Origin: CBDHHC01 sp050633205
Lineage (GTDB): Bacteria; Pseudomonadota; Alphaproteobacteria; Rhizobiales; CBDHHC01
DNA length: 27,775 bases
NCBI GenBank assembly: GCA_050633205.1
Contig: JBOEGA010000149.1
Location: 1 to 27,775, forward strand
Direction of reading: 5' to 3'
Shown: one piece after another, positions 25,673-27,775 of the stretch
Position numbering within the stretch: position 1 is the first letter of the stretch
How the letters are laid out: every line of letters starts with the position of its first letter
Program-made: the position numbers and the translations under genes
The notes under the pieces: model-generated
The model's database searches: none
Seen by the model: only the letters and a program-made list of their open reading frames with translations
What the model was told of the DNA's origin: nothing

Positions 25673-26182
25673 ATGCAAAAAAAACTTCTACCAATATCAA
25701 TTTTTACCGCTCTTTTGTTGTCATCTTACGGAACATATGCAAGTTCACCACAATGGAAAGTTGAACACGATAAAGCTGTCATTGAAGGTGCTTCACAATG
25801 GAAATTAGATATAAGCTGTCAGAATTTTGTCACTGTAGGTCTCGTTGGTAAAAGCAACATAGGCGCTTTCGGTATTGTAAAAGGGCCAATGACTTTCACA
25901 ATTGATGGAAACGCAATAACCGCAAATGCTAGCGGCCATCATAAAGGAGCTCATATAGGAACAGGTGGTACCCCGGAAAATGACAATCAGATTTATACCA
26001 TCATCAAAAAGCTTATCAGTGGAGCAAAAGAAGTCACAGTAACTTATGATACAAGAAAAACGGCAGAAGACAAAACTGATCAGGTACTCTGGAAAGCAAC
26101 TTACTCATTAAATGGCGCTGCCAGCGCAATTAAAACAGTAATAAAAAAATGCAATAATGTTAACACGCACTTCAAATTCTAG
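25673..26182 (+). CDS. Small secreted protein of unknown function
   Basis: I do not recognise a family. The 169-residue product begins with a signal peptide (MQKKLLPISIFTALLLSSYGTYA) with a likely cleavage site after TYA, and GGAGAG lies eight bases before the ATG. The mature protein of about 146 residues is polar, with alternating beta-type stretches (KLDISCQNFVTVGLVG, GPMTFTIDGNAITANAS), a His/Gly-rich patch (GHHKGAHIGTGG) and a lysine-rich end. Two cysteines, one early (DISC) and one near the C terminus (KKCNN), could form a disulfide linking the ends. It stands alone, divergent from dctP and upstream of the fic control region. A periplasmic or secreted beta-rich protein is the most that can be said. 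Confidence 0.75.
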   Translation: MQKKLLPISIFTALLLSSYGTYASSPQWKVEHDKAVIEGASQWKLDISCQNFVTVGLVGKSNIGAFGIVKGPMTFTIDGNAITANASGHHKGAHIGTGGTPENDNQIYTIIKKLISGAKEVTVTYDTRKTAEDKTDQVLWKATYSLNGAASAIKTVIKKCNNVNTHFKF

Positions 26183-26277
26183 AATATATTCTGAAACCCT
26201 CAATAAATTATCGGGATAACTTTTCCAGACCATTGCTCACTGAAAAGAATCGGCAAATACTACTGATATTGCCATAT

Positions 26278-26417
26278 TAACTTTCAGCCGCGAAAGTTAT
26301 GCTAAAATAACTATCGAAAACCTCACTTTTCGATAGTTATCCCATTGTAACTTTCATCAATGAGAGTTATCTTGGCTTAACTATCACAAAACCCACTTTT
26401 CGATAGTTAAGGTGAAA
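26278..26417. repeat. Two 70-bp imperfect tandem units, each with two inverted repeats (probable fic operator array)
   Basis: Unit A is 26278-26347 and unit B 26348-26417. Each begins with TAACTTTC facing GAAAGTTA (GAGAGTTA in B) across six bases, followed by TAACTATC facing GATAGTTA across 16 bases. This gives eight half-sites of the form TAACTWTC, one degenerate. In unit A the second palindrome extends to a perfect 14-bp arm (26307-26320 and 26327-26340). The array ends two bases before the fic start codon. Regularity and position suggest an operator bound by a dimeric regulator, possibly Fic's own C-terminal winged helix. Confidence 0.85.
26345..26373 (+). promoter_or_regulatory. Candidate fic promoter inside the operator array
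   Basis: TTGTAA (26345-26350) and TATCTT (26368-26373) are separated by 17 bases and straddle the first palindrome of unit B. The start codon lies 46 bases further on. A protein bound to the palindrome would block this promoter, which fits autoregulation. The call is sequence-based only. Confidence 0.4.
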
Positions 26418-26418
26418 T

Positions 26419-27588
26419 ATGGATATAAATCAACGCACTGGTCGCTTCATAAAAAGCTCTGCAGTCGCAGGAGAGCAGTATCAGGCCTATTTACCTTCAC
26501 CTCTCCCCCCTGAACCACCAATAGACATTGCAACGCTGTACCCCTTGCTTGATCAGGCGAATACAGCTCTGGGACGTCTGGATGGCATGAGTATGATACT
26601 CCCGGACCAGTCCCTGTTCCTCTACATGTACATCAGGAAAGAAGCTGTCCTGTCTTCACAGATAGAAGGAACTCAGTCTTCACTGTCTGACCTCCTGCTC
26701 TATGAGACCGCAGAAGCACCCGGTGCTCCTCTGGATGATGTCACCGAAGTCTCCTGTTATGTCTCCGCGATGAATTATGGACTAAATCGGTTAAAAGAAT
26801 TCCCCCTGTCCTTGCGCCTTATCCGTGAAATCCATGCCGAACTCATGAACAACGCGCGCGGTGGCCACAAACAGCCCGGAGAATTCAGAACATCACAAAA
26901 CTGGATCGGTGGCTCCCGCCCAGGCAATGCCAGGTTCGTACCTCCTCCACCTGAAAACCTTATGCAGTGTCTCGATCAGTTCGAAAAATTCCTGCATGAC
27001 GAAAACGTTAAACTCCCGGCGCTTATCAAGGCTGCACTAGCCCATGTCCAGTTTGAAACCATTCACCCCTTCCTTGATGGCAACGGACGGCTTGGCCGGT
27101 TACTCATAACCTTTATCCTCTGCATTGAGGGTGTCCTGAAAGAACCCATGCTCTATCTCAGCCTTTATCTTAAAACCAACAGACAGGCCTATTACGATCA
27201 TTTGCAGTCTGTCCGTGAAACAGGAAACTGGGAAGCATGGATAGAATTTTTTCTGCAAGGCGTTATCGAAACAGCCAATCAGGCAACAGAAACTGCAAAA
27301 GCCATTCTTGACCTGTTCCAGCACAATCAGAAACTGATCGAGGGTTCGGAAAAATCCACCGCTGCAACAGTTGCAGTGCATAGTTATTTGCAGGCTCACC
27401 CCATAGCAAACACCACAAAAATAAAAGAAGCCTGTGGCCACTCACTCTCAACAATACTGAGAAGCCTCGCAACTCTGGAAAATCTTGGAATAGTCAAGGA
27501 AACAACCGGAAAAGAACGCCACAAAATCTTTGTCTACAGAGATTATCTCGACATCCTGAACCGCGGTGCTGAAAATGGAATACGCTAG
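26419..27588 (+). CDS. fic: Class II Fic-domain protein (probable AMP-transferase) with C-terminal winged helix
   Basis: The 389-residue protein carries the Fic core HPFLDGNGRLGR at 216-227, where His216 is the catalytic base and the DGNGR loop binds nucleotide phosphates. The inhibitory motif SSQIEG at 79-84 (S..xxxE83-G84) lies before the core, which makes it class II: Glu83 should hold the enzyme inactive until released. An N-terminal Fic_N-type region precedes it. About 75 C-terminal residues look like a winged helix-turn-helix (TTKIKEACGHSLSTILRSLATLENLGIVKE). Fic enzymes usually transfer AMP from ATP to protein hydroxyls; the target is unknown. AAGGTG precedes the ATG. No antitoxin gene is adjacent, as expected when inhibition is internal. 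The COG3177-type architecture and the palindromes upstream suggest it regulates itself. Confidence 0.94.
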   Translation: MDINQRTGRFIKSSAVAGEQYQAYLPSPLPPEPPIDIATLYPLLDQANTALGRLDGMSMILPDQSLFLYMYIRKEAVLSSQIEGTQSSLSDLLLYETAEAPGAPLDDVTEVSCYVSAMNYGLNRLKEFPLSLRLIREIHAELMNNARGGHKQPGEFRTSQNWIGGSRPGNARFVPPPPENLMQCLDQFEKFLHDENVKLPALIKAALAHVQFETIHPFLDGNGRLGRLLITFILCIEGVLKEPMLYLSLYLKTNRQAYYDHLQSVRETGNWEAWIEFFLQGVIETANQATETAKAILDLFQHNQKLIEGSEKSTAATVAVHSYLQAHPIANTTKIKEACGHSLSTILRSLATLENLGIVKETTGKERHKIFVYRDYLDILNRGAENGIR

Positions 27589-27617
27589 GCTCAGGACCTG
27601 TTAATTTCGTCACTTCA

Positions 27618-27713
27618 GCGATCCATATTTTTCTTTTGTGTAGGAGGGAAGTCGCAGTAAATATGACTATTTTCAAGACTTTCCGACACCCACAAAAGAA
27701 AAATATGGACCGC
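27618..27713. repeat. Long nearly perfect hairpin (23-bp arms) downstream of fic, possible MITE or structured RNA
   Basis: The left arm (27618-27640) and right arm (27691-27713) are inverted copies with one mismatch in 23; the inner 19 bases match exactly. Between them, GGGAAGTC (27646-27653) can pair with GACTTTCC (27677-27684) with one G-U pair, so the whole 96 bases could fold into one long stem. No T tract follows on the + strand. It begins 29 bases after the fic stop. Confidence 0.75.
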
Positions 27714-27775
27714 CCTTCGGGTTGGACAGGAATACCCAACCTGCGGCGTAAAGCTTCCTTGAATATGCTCAGGCA

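Noticed and set aside
26181..26192. Perfect 12-bp palindrome AGAATATATTCT overlapping the stop of the small secreted protein
   Set aside because: It is AT-rich and short, forms no stable RNA hairpin (no loop) and has no T tract, so it does not stand out from background.
27589..27773. GCTCAGG occurs at 27589-27595 and again at 27767-27773, flanking the long hairpin, like a target-site duplication
   Set aside because: Seven bases matching at unequal distances from the hairpin arms is weak and likely chance. It would need more sequence and copy comparison.

Overview
The window reads as a chromosomal segment of a Gram-negative bacterium, most likely an alphaproteobacterium of moderate GC content (GC judged by eye, not computed). 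Reasons: a full-length proofreading DNA polymerase I, exported proteins with Sec-type signal peptides, a DctPQM TRAP transporter, and a secreted caspase-like protein with WxxI..S.D repeats of the kind common in Rhizobiales and relatives. No rRNA, plasmid, phage or CRISPR genes were seen. Two undetermined bases (5641-5642) lie inside one gene.

Layout. (1) 1-3642: a tRNA-Arg(CCG) cut by the left edge, divergent from polA, then a convergent small exported DUF2147 protein. (2) 3643-18644: one long, tightly packed + strand surface-glycan operon. Its order is a Wzx-type flippase, two SAM methyltransferases, a polytopic Wzy-like membrane protein, five glycosyltransferases from two paralogous families (GT4, GT2, GT2, GT4, GT4), an AsnB-type glutamine amidotransferase, and a module ordered like Campylobacter pglA-C-D-E (GT4, initiating phosphoglycosyltransferase, PglD-like acetyltransferase, PglE-like aminotransferase). 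Almost every junction is a 4-base ATGA or TAATG overlap. (3) 18653-21564: minus-strand genes for a secreted metallo-beta-lactamase-fold hydrolase and a secreted caspase-like/peptidoglycan-binding-like protein. (4) 21565-25442: a minus-strand TRAP operon (dctP, dctQ, dctM) followed by an adducin-like class II aldolase. (5) 25673-27775: a small secreted protein of unknown function, then a class II Fic enzyme preceded by a 2 x 70 bp array of inverted repeats and followed by a long, nearly perfect hairpin.

How the genes could work together. The PglC/D/E-like enzymes would make and load a diacetamido sugar (bacillosamine type) onto undecaprenyl phosphate. The PglA-like enzyme would add the second sugar and the five GTs would extend the repeat unit. 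The methyltransferases and AsnB-like protein could decorate or cap it, and Wzx and the Wzy-like protein would flip and polymerise it. The 4,6-dehydratase (pglF), any chain-length regulator and any ligase or oligosaccharyltransferase are not in this window. TRAP plus aldolase suggests uptake and catabolism of a small oxidised sugar or hydroxy acid. The best candidates for something new are the Fic-associated operator array, the hairpin element after fic, and the composite glycan locus.
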